Shown: in pieces, positions 36,454-47,304 of the stretch
How positions within the stretch are numbered: the first letter of the stretch is position 1
How the letters are laid out: every line of letters starts with the position of its first letter
Source: Ananas comosus
Taxonomy: Eukaryota; Streptophyta; Magnoliopsida; Poales; Bromeliaceae
NCBI RefSeq assembly: GCF_001540865.1
Contig: NC_033637.1
Coordinates: forward strand, 2,942,149-3,006,148
DNA: 64,000 nt
Direction: 5' to 3'
The notes under the pieces: model-generated
The model's input: only the letters and a program-made list of their open reading frames with translations
Databases searched by the model: none
What the model was told of the DNA's origin: nothing
Made by a program: the position numbers and the translations under genes

Positions 36454-38791
36454 CACTGATACTAATCCTGAATCATTTTCTACCGTTTTTATATTTTATG
36501 TTTGAGTAAATTATAGTTTGATTTTAATATTCATCATTTTTATGCTTTTGGAATATCTCTTCTCATATAATTCTTTAATGAAAATTAAGATCATGTTAAA
36601 GAATTTTTTGTCGACCTACCATATATATTATGGTGCTAGATCCTATCCTTATTGTGCTTCCAACTCCTGGGAGTAAAATATGCAGTCGCACATGTGATTA
36701 GCTTTGTCCTCTTCCTAATATCAAATTTAATTATGAGCTTAATTGTTATTTAATTTAGTTAAGTACAATTTTCAACAGTCACAGGGTACAAAATAATCAG
36801 TTTATTTCCTGTCAACTTGGACAGTCAAAGGCTAGCTAATTACTTTAGAAACATCTATCAAATGCTATTAAGGGCTAATTAGTGAATCTGTGATATGTAT
36901 AGTGTCTATTCTGATCACGTGTAACTCAGAATTAAATATATAAAAATTAATGTTTTCTCTAAAACCTTAAAACTGTTAAAAAATAATATTTTTTTCTAAT
37001 ATTTTTATATTTAAATTTGAGTAATGCTTCTATACTTTTTTTTTTTCCGTTACCGTTCAATCACTCCCACTCAACGGTACAGATTTAATTTTCTTAAAAT
37101 TGTGACCTACAATAGCAGGTCATTTTAGGAGTGGCACCGGTCACCGGGTACTTCAAAAAAAAATATTTTTATCTTTTAATATATGAGCAATTTAGTCATT
37201 TTATCTCTATTATATTATTAAAATTTTATTCTCTCTTTATTTCTTTTTTCTCTCTCTATTTTTCCTCTCATATTTGGTATTTCATATCAGAAAATTTTCA
37301 AATTATTTGACAACAAGAACATGAGATTATTTTGTGAACCAACTATGGATTTTTTTCTATATCCATCTTGAATCCAACCCGAATCATATATAAAGTTTAA
37401 TATTATATTTGAATTTATATTTTAAAATTTTAAATTTAATATAAAATATTTTGAAATATGGTAAAAAGAAATAATTGTTTCGGGTTCCAGTCTTCCAGTT
37501 TGGATTTGGTTTTGGGTTTCAAAAAATTGGTTAGTTTCGGGTTTAGATATGGATTTTTGAAATCCATCGAGTTTAGAAATAGATTTTGTGATTGTTAATC
37601 AGATTCGAATTCAAATTTCTAACCTTTTTTTTTTCTGAATAGTAATCCTAATCTTTTTAATTTTTATGTTTAAACTAAATTTGTAAATTTCTAAACTAAA
37701 TTTGTAAATTAATGCCTAATTAATGCCTAAATTAGGGTAATCAATCAATTTCCTAAATTAGTGCAAATTAATGTATAAATTTAGAATATCAATTAAAAGT
37801 TTCTTTAAATGATGTATAGTTTAATTACCGAAATAACCTCGAATAATGTAATCCATTTACCTACTAAATATTAAAATTACACCTTTACCCTCTATTAATC
37901 AACGGTTAAGTTTTATTTTATTTTTTTAATAATAAAGTACCGAATCATTTCTCTTTAAATTTAATTTTTGTAGCTTTGAAATATTTATTATGTTCTCTAA
38001 AACACCCATAATTTCTCCAAACAATGAAAGAGCATTGACTACTAAAAGTGAGTACTCCTATATGTCCTCTAAATTGTTGTTCTTATTAGTAATGTACTAG
38101 TATATACTATATAAAAAAAAAATAATGTGTATACTTCAAAATATTATATAATAATTATATTAATGCATCAACAACCGATAAAAGCAGTGTTTTAGAAACA
38201 AAGAAACTGTTCATTATAATAACCTAAGGCTTTGTTTGATACCACTGCCTCTTTTTATATATTATTTTAAATAAAATTTATAGATGAAATAGTTAGGAGA
38301 GATAAGTTGCTTATAATTTATACATCTACACTATTTCTTTGACAATAAAAATAAAAAAATTAAAAGCATTTTATTTAATTTTTAAGATCTATTTTTATAA
38401 AAATTGATATTCATTATTTGATTGAGGCCCATTTCAAACTAATCAATTATGGCAATAAAATTAAAAGTATTCATTTAACATAACAAATTGTATGAAATTA
38501 ATTAAGATAATAAATAACAGTAACAATGTTGAGAACCCTGAAACAAGAGGCCTAAGATGTTTCTTTTTTTCTTTTTCTTTTTTTTCCTTTCCCTATCTTA
38601 GAAAGGGTCATAGTCCATCTCCATCAAAACACAGTCAAAAGTCACATGAGTGCACAGGATAGAAACATAAATAGCACTACACCATGACAACTGCAAATGT
38701 ACACGTAGGGCATTTTTCAAAGCTTCAGGACCAGAGATTTTATTTGAGTTCACATTCCCCTTTGCTTTGCACCCTATGCTTTAACAAGTTA
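36454..38791. other. AT-rich intergenic DNA, no gene seen
   Basis: It is very AT-rich with many short A/T runs; all frames are closed at short range. I see no transposon ends, RNA genes or conserved coding blocks. Confidence 0.5.
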
Positions 38792-39307
38792 GCCCCCGTT
38801 TGGTTCGGGGTTAAGAAAAAGTAGCTATTCCAGGAATAGAGTTAAGTTCAGGATTAAAATAGTGTTAAAATTTTTTTGTGTTTGGTTGGAGTTGGAGTTA
38901 GTCTAGGATAGTGAAAAAAAGTGTTTGGTTGGAGTAGGTGGGATAAGAAGATAATGATTGATAAAGAAGAAAAAGGTGAGAGCTCGGGATGCGTGCGGGG
39001 TTAAAGTTGGGAGGGGGAGTGGGGTTAATGATTGATAAAGAAGAAAAAGGTGAGGGCTCGGGATGCGTGCGGGATTAAAGTTGGGAGGGGGAGTGGGGTT
39101 AGTAAACCCCACTANTTGATAAAGAAGAAAAAGGTGAGGGCTCGGGATGCGTGCGGGATTAAAGTTGGGAGGGGGAGTGGGGTTAGTAAACCCCACTAAC
39201 CCGGTTTGGGGTGGGGTTTACTAACCCCACCCCAAAAGAGTGGTGTTTGGGTATAAATTGGGGGTTAAGGGATTATTCCACCCCTTAACCCCCAACCAAA
39301 CGGTGGC
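38792..39307. mobile_element. Tourist-like MITE with internal tandem repeats
   Basis: Ends GCCCCCGTTTGGTTCGGGGT and (reverse complement of the right) GCCACCGTTTGGTTGGGGGT are inverted repeats flanked by TTA on each side (38789-38791, 39308-39310). Inside are three copies of a 70-90-base unit starting GATTGATAAAGAAGAAAAAG (about 38956, 39028 and 39116). The N at 39115 lies exactly at the join of copies 2 and 3. The reading frame across the repeats (minus strand) is an artefact. Confidence 0.85.
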
Positions 39308-39334
39308 TTAGGGTTCAATCTCGACTCAACTCAG

Positions 39335-39339
<5 letters not shown>

Positions 39340-39373
<34 letters not shown>
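39340..39373. repeat. T34 run
   Basis: An unbroken run of 34 T follows the MITE. It could be the tail of an inserted retroelement on the minus strand, but no LINE hairpin follows. Confidence 0.9.
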
Positions 39374-39374
<1 letters not shown>

Positions 39375-39596
39375 TTCTATTCGTAGATCAGATATAGGCC
39401 TCTTGATTGGAATTAGATAAAAGGTATAAAGTTGATCTATTCCATTCCTTTTTTTTGTTTTAGCTATTGAATTCTTTTTAAAAAAGTTTGTTATCTAATT
39501 TCGAAAATTTTAAATTCCGTTCTCTCGGCTTCTAGTAAAGTTCTCAATTATAATCATATTGACAACCAAACTCACTTTTCACAAGTGATAGTGATG

Positions 39597-39599
<3 letters not shown>

Positions 39600-39665
<66 letters not shown>

Positions 39666-39860
39666 TTTAGTAACTACTCAATAAATCCAGCTATAATACT
39701 CTCAATAATATGTAATTAGTGTCTATTGCCAACATTTTAGTTCTTGAATCTATAATAGTATCATTAATAGATAGTTAGTTTAGTCATCCAATGATTAAAA
39801 AATTTGGTAACAATAACTATTAACATATTATTGATGATATTTTTACTGGACAAGTAATCA
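39600..39860. mobile_element. Microsatellite-bounded MITE, copy E (diverged)
   Basis: A (CT)n(TA)n tract at 39600-39664 is followed by a body with inverted ends: CCAGCTATAATACTCTCAAT and, in reverse complement of the right side, CCAGTAAAAATATCATCAAT. The internal words (CATCCAATGATTAAAAAATT) are the reverse complement of the AAATTTTTAACCGTTGGATG word of copy D. This is the same family in the opposite orientation. Confidence 0.55.
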
Positions 39861-41056
39861 ATTTATTATTACATTGACAACCAAAACTCACTTTTCACCG
39901 TGATAGTGACACCTCTATCTTTTTAGGCTCCTGAGATACGTGATTTGATATTATCTAGTTACAAATGATTCACTTGCCAACGCATTTGTTTATAGTAGAC
40001 ACCTTAGAACATTACTAGAACTGAACAACTTGTTATAGTTAGGTGGTGATTCGTTGGAGCTTAAAGATCTAGAGATGTCAAATGATCAATATTTTTTTTT
40101 CTCTTTTCCTATTAGCGTTGCCAAAAAATGGATAGGAGTTGACCCTCTGTTTGACTCTTTAAAATTTTTCAGATCAAATAGTTCTTTAACACATTTTCAA
40201 AGTGCTTTTAGTTTTTTCCATTGAAACCTCAAATTTGACCGGACGGTATGGTTTAAAAAGAGCAGGTCACACCACATGTCTACTGGAGAAAGTTCTAAAT
40301 CAGGACTATTTAGTTTTAGAATTTTTATTTTAAATTTGCCATTGCACGTGGAATTGCTCGCGCAACGACAATCAGTAAACGACACGCTGTATTGTTCGCT
40401 GGAAAAGCCGCTCAGAACGTGCGGCCAAACAGACACAAAACATGTACTAGGATGAGCCTATAATCATCAACTTGGTCTTTCTTATTCCAGCACATGAACT
40501 AGATGGCTCCTCCCTTGAGCGGCAAGCAAAGCAAATTTAAATCTTGCACCAATTTATAGGGATTGATTGCATCCCTACTATATAAAGCGTTTAAAAGGGT
40601 ATCAAACTAAAAGCATCAATCTAGGGATTCAAATCCAATATCCTTGCCCAGGCTACTATATTTGCCAAACCCCATATTCATAATGATGATAATAATACAT
40701 CAAACTACTGCAGTAACACCATGCATATACAACATATAAGAAATCAAGATCACTGGTAGAATACTAAAACCAGAGGAACGCACAAACATAAACACACATC
40801 CATAGTATGTGTGTGTGTGTGGGGGGGGTTTGATGCAGGAAACAGAGCAAGAGAAAAGGAAGGGTGGTGGGAATTGATGGACAAGTGTGCAGAGATCCAG
40901 GCATACAAACATACACTGCATTAAATTTTGCATTAATAACCTCCACCTACACATGCCTCAAGCCTACAACAGAAAATTTAATGCCATTCATAGCCCCCCT
41001 CCCCACACACACCCCTCTTTCCTCTCTCTCTCTCTCTCTCAGTGTACATTGTGATA

Positions 41057-41098
<42 letters not shown>

Positions 41099-41666
41099 GT
41101 CTCTGAGTTCTCTCTGTGCGCTTTACTCTTTTCCACCACCCCTTCTCCACAAGCAAGAACCTTGAGAGCAGAGTGCTTCAGCCCACTGGAAAAGCCTTAC
41201 CTAAAAAGGTTCAACTTATATGCAGTGGGGTACTTGTTCATCACTCCATTGTGATTTGGGTGTTGGTTCTCTTTAAACCCAATTACAAGTATAGGGGATG
41301 ATGGTGTGATAGACTCTGTTTGGGGCTTGGAACGAGAAAGATGGATGTCTCTTTCGGTTGGTTTTGAGAAGCTGTGTTTGGTTACCAAATGTAAGTTAAA
41401 AATGAGATTTTTATGTTTTTTGTTTTTCTTTTTTTGGGTTACATGTTTGATTTTGTTGGCTTTATCTGATTAGTAACTCTAATTCCAGGTTCTATCTGTG
41501 AGTTCTTTGTCTTTACCTAGTTCGAACGAAGAAAACAGTGGGGAAAACCAAAAAAATCCAAATTTGGGGCCCTTCTGAAGTGAAAACGTCCTAGAATTTC
41601 ACTTCTGAAGTGCTTGTTGGAAAAGCTGATGTAGAATTGGTCGTTTTTGGCTTGTAAATCTCAACC
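39861..41666 (+). promoter_or_regulatory. Upstream region and CT-rich leader of CRINKLY4
   Basis: No gene is seen. (GT)n lies at about 40807-40822 and (CT)n blocks at about 41021-41041 and 41060-41104, the latter probably in the 5' UTR, a common feature of plant leaders. A possible 5' UTR intron with donor GTAAGT at about 41391 cannot be tested here. Confidence 0.4.
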
Positions 41667-44378
41667 ATGTCCTCCAAAAAGCACAAATTTTTAACCCAAA
41701 TTGCAATCTTGGTGTTCATTTTTGGTTCAGTAACAATGGGTGTACTGAGCCTTGGGTCCATGTCCTCTATTGCTGTGTCCTATGGTGAGAATGGCCCTGT
41801 TTTCTGTGGCCTGAGCTCAGATGGGTCTCATTCAGTGACCTGCTTCGGCGCAGACGCTTCGATAGTCTACGGCGCGCCGTTCCGACTCCCCTTACTGGGT
41901 CTCACTGCTGGTGATGGCTTTGTCTGTGGCCTTTTGTTGGAAACAAACCAACCCTACTGTTGGGGAAGCAACATATATGTGAAAATGGGAGTGCCCCAGC
42001 CCATGGAAGAAGGGGCCCAGTACTCGGAGATTAGTGCGGGCGACGACCATCTCTGCGCACTGAGGGTGCCCGGTAAAATGCCCCACAGAGGAATTTCGTC
42101 GATTGATTGCTGGGGCTACAACATGACGGCCTCGCACGCCTTTGCCGGAGGGATCGAATCGATCTCGGCCGGATCGGTGTTCAATTGCGGGTTGTTTGCA
42201 CGCAACAAGACGGCATTTTGTTGGGGGGATGAGACGGGGAGCGGCGTGATCGGCCTAACCCCGAAGAACGTGAGGTTTCGGTCCATTTCGGCCGGCGGGT
42301 TTCATGTGTGCGGGGTGTTAGAGAATGCCCAAGTCATTTGTTGGGGGAGGAGCTTAGAAATGAGGCAAACGTCTTCTTCGGGCATTTTAGGGCAGGGTGA
42401 TGTGAACATGGTGCCAATGGATCCGATGGTCGCTGTAGTCGGTGGGAGGTTCCATTCCTGCGGGATAAAGAGCGACGATCATCACGTCGTTTGCTGGGGC
42501 TTTACTCTCCGGAATAGCGTCCCTCCCCCTAAACAAACCAAGGTGTACGAGATTGCGGCCGGGGATTACTTCACCTGCGGTGTGCTCGCTGAAAATTCAC
42601 TTAGACCGATATGTTGGGGGACGGGGGGGCCGTGGTCTATTCCGATGGCCGTCTCGCCAGGAATTTGTGCTTCTACCCCTTGCGGTCCCGGTTATTATGA
42701 ATATACTCATCCAGGTTTGGGGAGTAAGATTTGCAAGCCTGCGAACTCGAGGGTGTGCTTGCCGTGTAGCGTTGGCTGCCCTGACGGGAATTATCAGTCT
42801 ACGCCATGCAATGCGACTTCGGATCGCGGGTGTGAATTCGACTGCTCGAGCTGTGTTTCTGGCGATTGCTTGACCTTCTGCGCGGACCAAAAGAAATCCA
42901 AGACCCGGAAGCTCTTCTCTCTTCAGATGCCGATCTTTGTCGCGGAGATCGTTTTCGCGGTTGTTTTGGTGAGTGCTGTTTCCGTTGTCGCTTTCCTCTA
43001 TGTTCGGTACAAGTTGCGAAACTGTAGATGCTCAAAGACCGAACTGAGAGTGGTGAAGAATCGGGCCTACTCTTTCCACAAGGAGTCTGTGAAAATACAG
43101 CCCGATATGGAGGAGCTCAAGATCAGGAGGGCGCAAACGTTCACGTACGAAGAGCTGGAGAAGGCAACGGGCGGCTTTTGTGAAGAATCCCAAGTAGGGA
43201 AAGGTAGTTTTTCCTGCGTGTTTAAAGGGATTTTAAAAGATGGGACGGTGGTCGCCGTTAAGCGGGCGATAAAGGCTTCTGATGTGAAGAAGAGCTCGAA
43301 GGAATTCCACACTGAACTCGACCTGCTCTCGAGGCTAAACCACGCCCATCTGCTTAACTTGCTTGGATACTGCGAAGAAGGCGGAGAGAGGCTCTTGGTC
43401 TACGAGTTCATGGCTCATGGCTCCTTGTACCAATACCTTCACGGCAAGGACCCGCGCCAAAAGGAGCAATTGGATTGGGTCCGACGGGTCACCATCGCGG
43501 TCCAGGCCGCGCGCGGGATCGAGTACTTGCACGGATATGCATGCCCGCCGGTGATTCACCGCGACATCAAATCATCAAACATTCTGATCGACGAGGAACA
43601 TAATGCTCGTGTCGCGGATTTTGGTCTTTCCCTGCTGGGCCCCGCCGATAGTAGCTCGCCGTTGTCCGAACTCCCAGCCGGAACGCTAGGCTACCTCGAC
43701 CCTGAGTACTACCGACTTCACTACTTGACGACGAAATCCGATGTCTATAGCTTTGGGGTCCTCCTTTTGGAAATCCTGAGTGGAAGAAAAGCCATAGATA
43801 TGCAGTATGAAGAAGGGAATATTGTCGAATGGGCCGTTCCGCTTATCAAATCTGGTGACATCTCCGCAATGTTAGACCCGGTACTGAAACCTCCGACCGA
43901 TCTCGAGGCTCTTAAGAAGATCGCGGCCATAGCATGCAAGTGTGTGAGGATGAGAGGGAAAGACCGGCCGTCGATGGATAAGGTGACGACCGCCTTAGAA
44001 CGGGCTTTAGCTCTATTAATGGGCAGCCCGTGTAACGAGCAGCCCATATTGCCCACCGAGGTCGTGCTGGGGAGCAGTAGGATGAATAAGAAGGCGTCGC
44101 AGAGATCATCGAACCAGTCGTGCTCGGAGAACGATTTGGCGGACGCAGAGGACCAGAGAACGGAGTACAGGGCGCCTTCTTGGATTACTTTTCCGAGCGT
44201 GACTTCCTCGCAAAGAAGGAAATCGTCAGCGTCGGAGGCGGACATGGATGCAAATATGAAGAACAATTCAGAGGGGAAAAATGTCGGCGACAGCGGGAGG
44301 GACGGGCTGACGAGCCTGGAGGAGGAGATAGGGCCGGCTTCGCCGCATGAGGATCTGTTCTTGCAGCACAACTTCTAG
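41667..44378 (+). CDS. CR4: Receptor protein kinase CRINKLY4
   Basis: Single uninterrupted exon of 903 residues, matching maize CR4 (about 900, intronless). Order: signal peptide about 1-35; seven crinkly (RCC1-like) repeats about 38-330 with recurrent CGL...CWG pairs; a Cys-rich TNFR-like segment about 335-405; membrane segment about 422-446; kinase about 505-785. The kinase keeps all key residues: GKGSFSCV loop, VAVK (Lys 532), HRDIKSSN (Asp 633), DFG (Asp 651), GTLGYLDPEYY. A Ser-rich tail follows. CR4/ACR4 sits in the plasma membrane and controls epidermal (L1/aleurone) cell identity and, in Arabidopsis, root stem-cell divisions with CLE40. Antisense frames over the kinase are shadows. 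There are no signs of decay. Confidence 0.96.
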   Translation: MSSKKHKFLTQIAILVFIFGSVTMGVLSLGSMSSIAVSYGENGPVFCGLSSDGSHSVTCFGADASIVYGAPFRLPLLGLTAGDGFVCGLLLETNQPYCWGSNIYVKMGVPQPMEEGAQYSEISAGDDHLCALRVPGKMPHRGISSIDCWGYNMTASHAFAGGIESISAGSVFNCGLFARNKTAFCWGDETGSGVIGLTPKNVRFRSISAGGFHVCGVLENAQVICWGRSLEMRQTSSSGILGQGDVNMVPMDPMVAVVGGRFHSCGIKSDDHHVVCWGFTLRNSVPPPKQTKVYEIAAGDYFTCGVLAENSLRPICWGTGGPWSIPMAVSPGICASTPCGPGYYEYTHPGLGSKICKPANSRVCLPCSVGCPDGNYQSTPCNATSDRGCEFDCSSCVSGDCLTFCADQKKSKTRKLFSLQMPIFVAEIVFAVVLVSAVSVVAFLYVRYKLRNCRCSKTELRVVKNRAYSFHKESVKIQPDMEELKIRRAQTFTYEELEKATGGFCEESQVGKGSFSCVFKGILKDGTVVAVKRAIKASDVKKSSKEFHTELDLLSRLNHAHLLNLLGYCEEGGERLLVYEFMAHGSLYQYLHGKDPRQKEQLDWVRRVTIAVQAARGIEYLHGYACPPVIHRDIKSSNILIDEEHNARVADFGLSLLGPADSSSPLSELPAGTLGYLDPEYYRLHYLTTKSDVYSFGVLLLEILSGRKAIDMQYEEGNIVEWAVPLIKSGDISAMLDPVLKPPTDLEALKKIAAIACKCVRMRGKDRPSMDKVTTALERALALLMGSPCNEQPILPTEVVLGSSRMNKKASQRSSNQSCSENDLADAEDQRTEYRAPSWITFPSVTSSQRRKSSASEADMDANMKNNSEGKNVGDSGRDGLTSLEEEIGPASPHEDLFLQHNF

Positions 44379-45669
44379 TTCCGCGGCGAGCCAAACAATG
44401 GAGGGAGAACAACTGCTCTGGATCTTTCTGGAATGATGGGTTCTTTAGTTAGTTCACAATTTGAAGGGAGAATAACTGGAATATTCTCTTTACATTTTAC
44501 CATTTGCAGTAACTCTGGGTTGAATTTGGAGGGGATGTGTTTCTCCTCCTTAATTGACAGCTCTTTTGCTTGATATTTTAAAAGTATAGAGAATTTGCTG
44601 CAACCATTTATGATTTAGTGTATCTTCTTATCCAATCTTTTCCTAATTTTGGAATTCATGTAATCAAAGCTCATCCTTTTTTCTCTCCCTTTTTTTGGTC
44701 AGTTTTTCTCTATTTGAGTACGTAAGTGCGGTGCGAATGTTATGATGTTTGATTATGTGAATGGGACGCCATTTTACTTCCTCAGGTAAATTATTCAAAG
44801 TGAAAAGGGCTTTGTTAGTAGAAAATTTTGATACTATAAACATTTATTGCTGATTTCGTTGGCTTTCTCGAATAACAGAAGCTCCGGCTAAACTAAACAG
44901 ACCCCTGAAACTGTCACGTTAATCTAAACTCCAAGTTGTAAGTAATAGGGTTATTGTATGACCCATCCTTTTTTCTCATTTTATTTTCAGTTTTCCTCTT
45001 TTTGAGTACTTAATTTGGTGGGAATGTAAGTGGATGTTTGATTATGTAATTGGAACATCTTTTTACTTCCTCAGTTAGATTATTCGAAGTGAAAATGGCT
45101 TTGCTAGAATCAATTTTTGATATTAAAAACTGTTACGTCTGATTTTAATAGCATTCTCGAATAAGAAAGCTCCAAAGCAAAAGCATCGGGTCCCATTAAT
45201 CGTAACTCCCAAGCTGTATGTAATTAGGTTATAACTGTATAATAATTCGCACGAATTTTCGTGCATCTGCGTGAATCACGATGCACCATGAACCAAATCT
45301 GTGAGTGGAGTTTTTATAGTGATTTTATTTAGAATTTTTTTAAAAAAATGAGGGCAACTAGAAACGAACGAGAAAGGAACAAATGAGTAGAACGTCACAG
45401 TGGACACAGCATCCGAGCCTCACCCACATCCCACCAATGACAACGCTCCTTTCCAGTTGTTCCAGATGTCGTCCACCCTATCTCCCACGGACACCGTACG
45501 GTGCACCCGGTGCAGCGCCCTACCTAGGGACACCACCGTACCCGGTGCACCCTCCATGCAGTAGGCACCCACTCACGCGCATATACTCCACTAGAAGCAA
45601 GAATTGAACTCGAGACCTGTAGTTTAGACGGAGGGTACCACATGCGAAACAAAAACGGAAGGCCGATAA
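44379..45669. other. CRINKLY4 3' flank with a large tandem duplication
   Basis: The first 300 bases are the 3' UTR. Then a segment of about 280-290 bases occurs twice in tandem (44672-44960 and 44964-45241). The copies are clearly recognisable but diverged (shared CATCCTTTTTTCTC start, TGTTTGATTATGT, TTTTACTTCCTCAG, TCTCGAATAA). A SINE-like segment follows. No gene is supported. Confidence 0.6.
45380..45650 (-). mobile_element. Possible tRNA-derived SINE
   Basis: On the minus strand, 45616-45601 reads GGTCTCGAGTTCAATTC, close to a tRNA/SINE B box. It is preceded by GTACCCTCCGTCTAAACTAC, which resembles the segment between the A and B boxes of Au-like SINEs. The downstream part is GC-rich and unlike its neighbours. 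No tail or target duplication was found, so this is a weak call. Confidence 0.3.
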
Positions 45670-46635
45670 ATGGGCGGTGCGCGACGATGGAATGCACCTG
45701 GTGCATTCAATTGTTTCTACATCCCTCCCTCCCCCCTCATCACAACAAAACCAATCACACTCCTCCCCCACACATTCCCTATCCCTCCATTTCACACACA
45801 CACTCTCTCTCTCTCTCTATCTCTCCCTCTCTCTCTCTCTCCACCAAATACTCGCTGTTATACTCCACACAATCCACCNCTCCACCGCCGCCGCCGCCAC
45901 CGCCACCATCTCCTCCCCACCACCCAATTCCAAATTGACTACCCTTCCTTCTCCTTCAAGCCCACCACCACCACCACCACCACCACCACCATCACACACT
46001 ACAAGCTCTTCTCCAATCTCTCCTCCTCACCCCTCACCACCATCACCACCACCACTACCACCTCGTCCTCTTCCTCCTTAGACCTCCTCGCCCACCACCT
46101 CTCGTCGAGCGACTTCCGCAGGGCCGACGACGAGACGCGGCGCCTGCTCATCGCCCTGGCGGGCGAGGCCGCGCAGAAGCGCGGGTACGTCTTCTTCTCG
46201 GAGGTGCAGTTCATATCGCCCGACGACCTCCGAGCCATCGACCGGCTGTGGCGGGCCCACAGCGGCGGTCGCTTCGGGTACAGCGTGCAGCGCCGGATCT
46301 GGGAGCAGAAGGCGCGGTGCGACTTCACGCGTTTCTTCATCCGGGTCGGCTGGATGAGGCGGCTCGACACCGAGGTCGAGCAGTACAACTACTGCACCTT
46401 CCCGGACGAGTTCATCTGGGAGCTCAACGACGCCACGCCGGAGGGCCACCTCCCCCTCACCAATGCGCTCCGCGGGACGCAGCTTCTCACGAGCATTCTC
46501 ACGCACCCTGCATTTGACGAGGGCGATGAGACGGCGGCGGCGGAGGAGAGCGAGAGCGAAGGCGAGGGTGCAGAGATGACGAGGGAAAGGCCAGCAACGG
46601 TCAGGAGGGACTTCAATCCTGATTACTCCTTTTGA
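45670..46635 (+). CDS. GUN4: Tetrapyrrole-binding protein GUN4, chloroplastic (start uncertain)
   Basis: The conserved GUN4 domain is intact from about 46075: DLLAHHLSSSDFRRADDETR, AGEAAQKRGYVFFSEVQF, HSGGRFGYSVQRRIWEQ, RVGWMRRLDTEVEQYNY, EGHLPLTNALRGTQLL, ending RRDFNPDYSF. It is intronless, as usual. GUN4 binds protoporphyrin IX and Mg-protoporphyrin, stimulates Mg-chelatase (CHLH/CHLD/CHLI) in chlorophyll synthesis, and affects plastid-to-nucleus signalling. The only in-frame ATG upstream is 45670, but the residues from there do not look like a transit peptide and run through a CT microsatellite that looks like 5' UTR. An undetermined base at 45879 sits in the expected start area. The coordinates given are the open frame; the real start is probably near 45879. 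The region 45890-46080 is Thr/Ser/Pro-rich through CAC/ACC repeats, fitting a transit peptide. Confidence 0.85.
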   Translation: MGGARRWNAPGAFNCFYIPPSPLITTKPITLLPHTFPIPPFHTHTLSLSLSLPLSLSPPNTRCYTPHNPXLHRRRRHRHHLLPTTQFQIDYPSFSFKPTTTTTTTTTITHYKLFSNLSSSPLTTITTTTTTSSSSSLDLLAHHLSSSDFRRADDETRRLLIALAGEAAQKRGYVFFSEVQFISPDDLRAIDRLWRAHSGGRFGYSVQRRIWEQKARCDFTRFFIRVGWMRRLDTEVEQYNYCTFPDEFIWELNDATPEGHLPLTNALRGTQLLTSILTHPAFDEGDETAAAEESESEGEGAEMTRERPATVRRDFNPDYSF

Positions 46636-47304
46636 AGGTGTAACTAAGGTTGTGCCAACAGCACCAAAGAAGACTCCTACTATAGTCAGTCCTACTGTAT
46701 CTTTTTAATTTCTTTTTTCAGTAAAAGAATCCTTTTTCTCTTTCTTTTTTTTTTTTTTCTCTTTTGCTCCCTCGATCTGTAGTGTTTCTGGGAAACAATG
46801 GGTACTCTTATATTTTTATCATGTGTTTTCTAATTTACATATATTCACCACATATTACTTTTCCAGTCATTCAAAATCACTAACAAGATCTCTCCTCGAT
46901 TGCTCAAAATGTAATATACAGCAACTGGTAATTGATACATTAGGAAATACAAAAGAAACCTTGCAAGATAGCCTCGAGTAATTGATTTCTTGAACAACAC
47001 ACAAAGAAGCTGCAGTTACAACGGAGTGGATCAAATAATCGATTCATCTCTCCCGCTTGCATGATGCACGATGCACGATGCACAGACGCCGTCTTAAAAC
47101 GTACACTGCAGCCAATCAGGTTCTCCTGCTCGCTTCTCAACATGCGATGCATGTTCGAAAAACCAAACCCAGATGCTTCCAAAGTTTAATCCTTGTTTGC
47201 CTGTGAAATAATGGCGAGAACAGCAAGAGAAAATAATTGAACTTAACCTTCCTCGGGCAAAATGATAGAGAAAGAAAAAGAATTGTACTTACAGAGTGTT
47301 TATG
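46636..47304. other. Convergent 3' flanks of GUN4 and the SPRING1-like gene
   Basis: It contains both 3' UTRs, with T-rich runs near 46745-46760. A CATGATGCACGATGCACGATGCAC triplication at about 47059-47082 is a short tandem repeat of GATGCAC. No gene is supported. Confidence 0.5.

Noticed and set aside
38903..39196. 97-codon minus frame with repeated NPTPPPNFNPARIPSPH
   Set aside because: It is produced by the tandem units inside a MITE and crosses an N; not a proline-rich protein gene.
43745..44371. 208-codon antisense frame over the CRINKLY4 kinase and tail
   Set aside because: It mirrors a well-conserved sense gene, has no domain, and arises from GC-rich codon bias.
45642..46081. Two other frames (starting 45642 and 45677) across the GUN4 leader
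   Set aside because: They end or become simple Pro repeats and are out of frame with the GUN4 domain, although one may contribute if bases are missing at the N.
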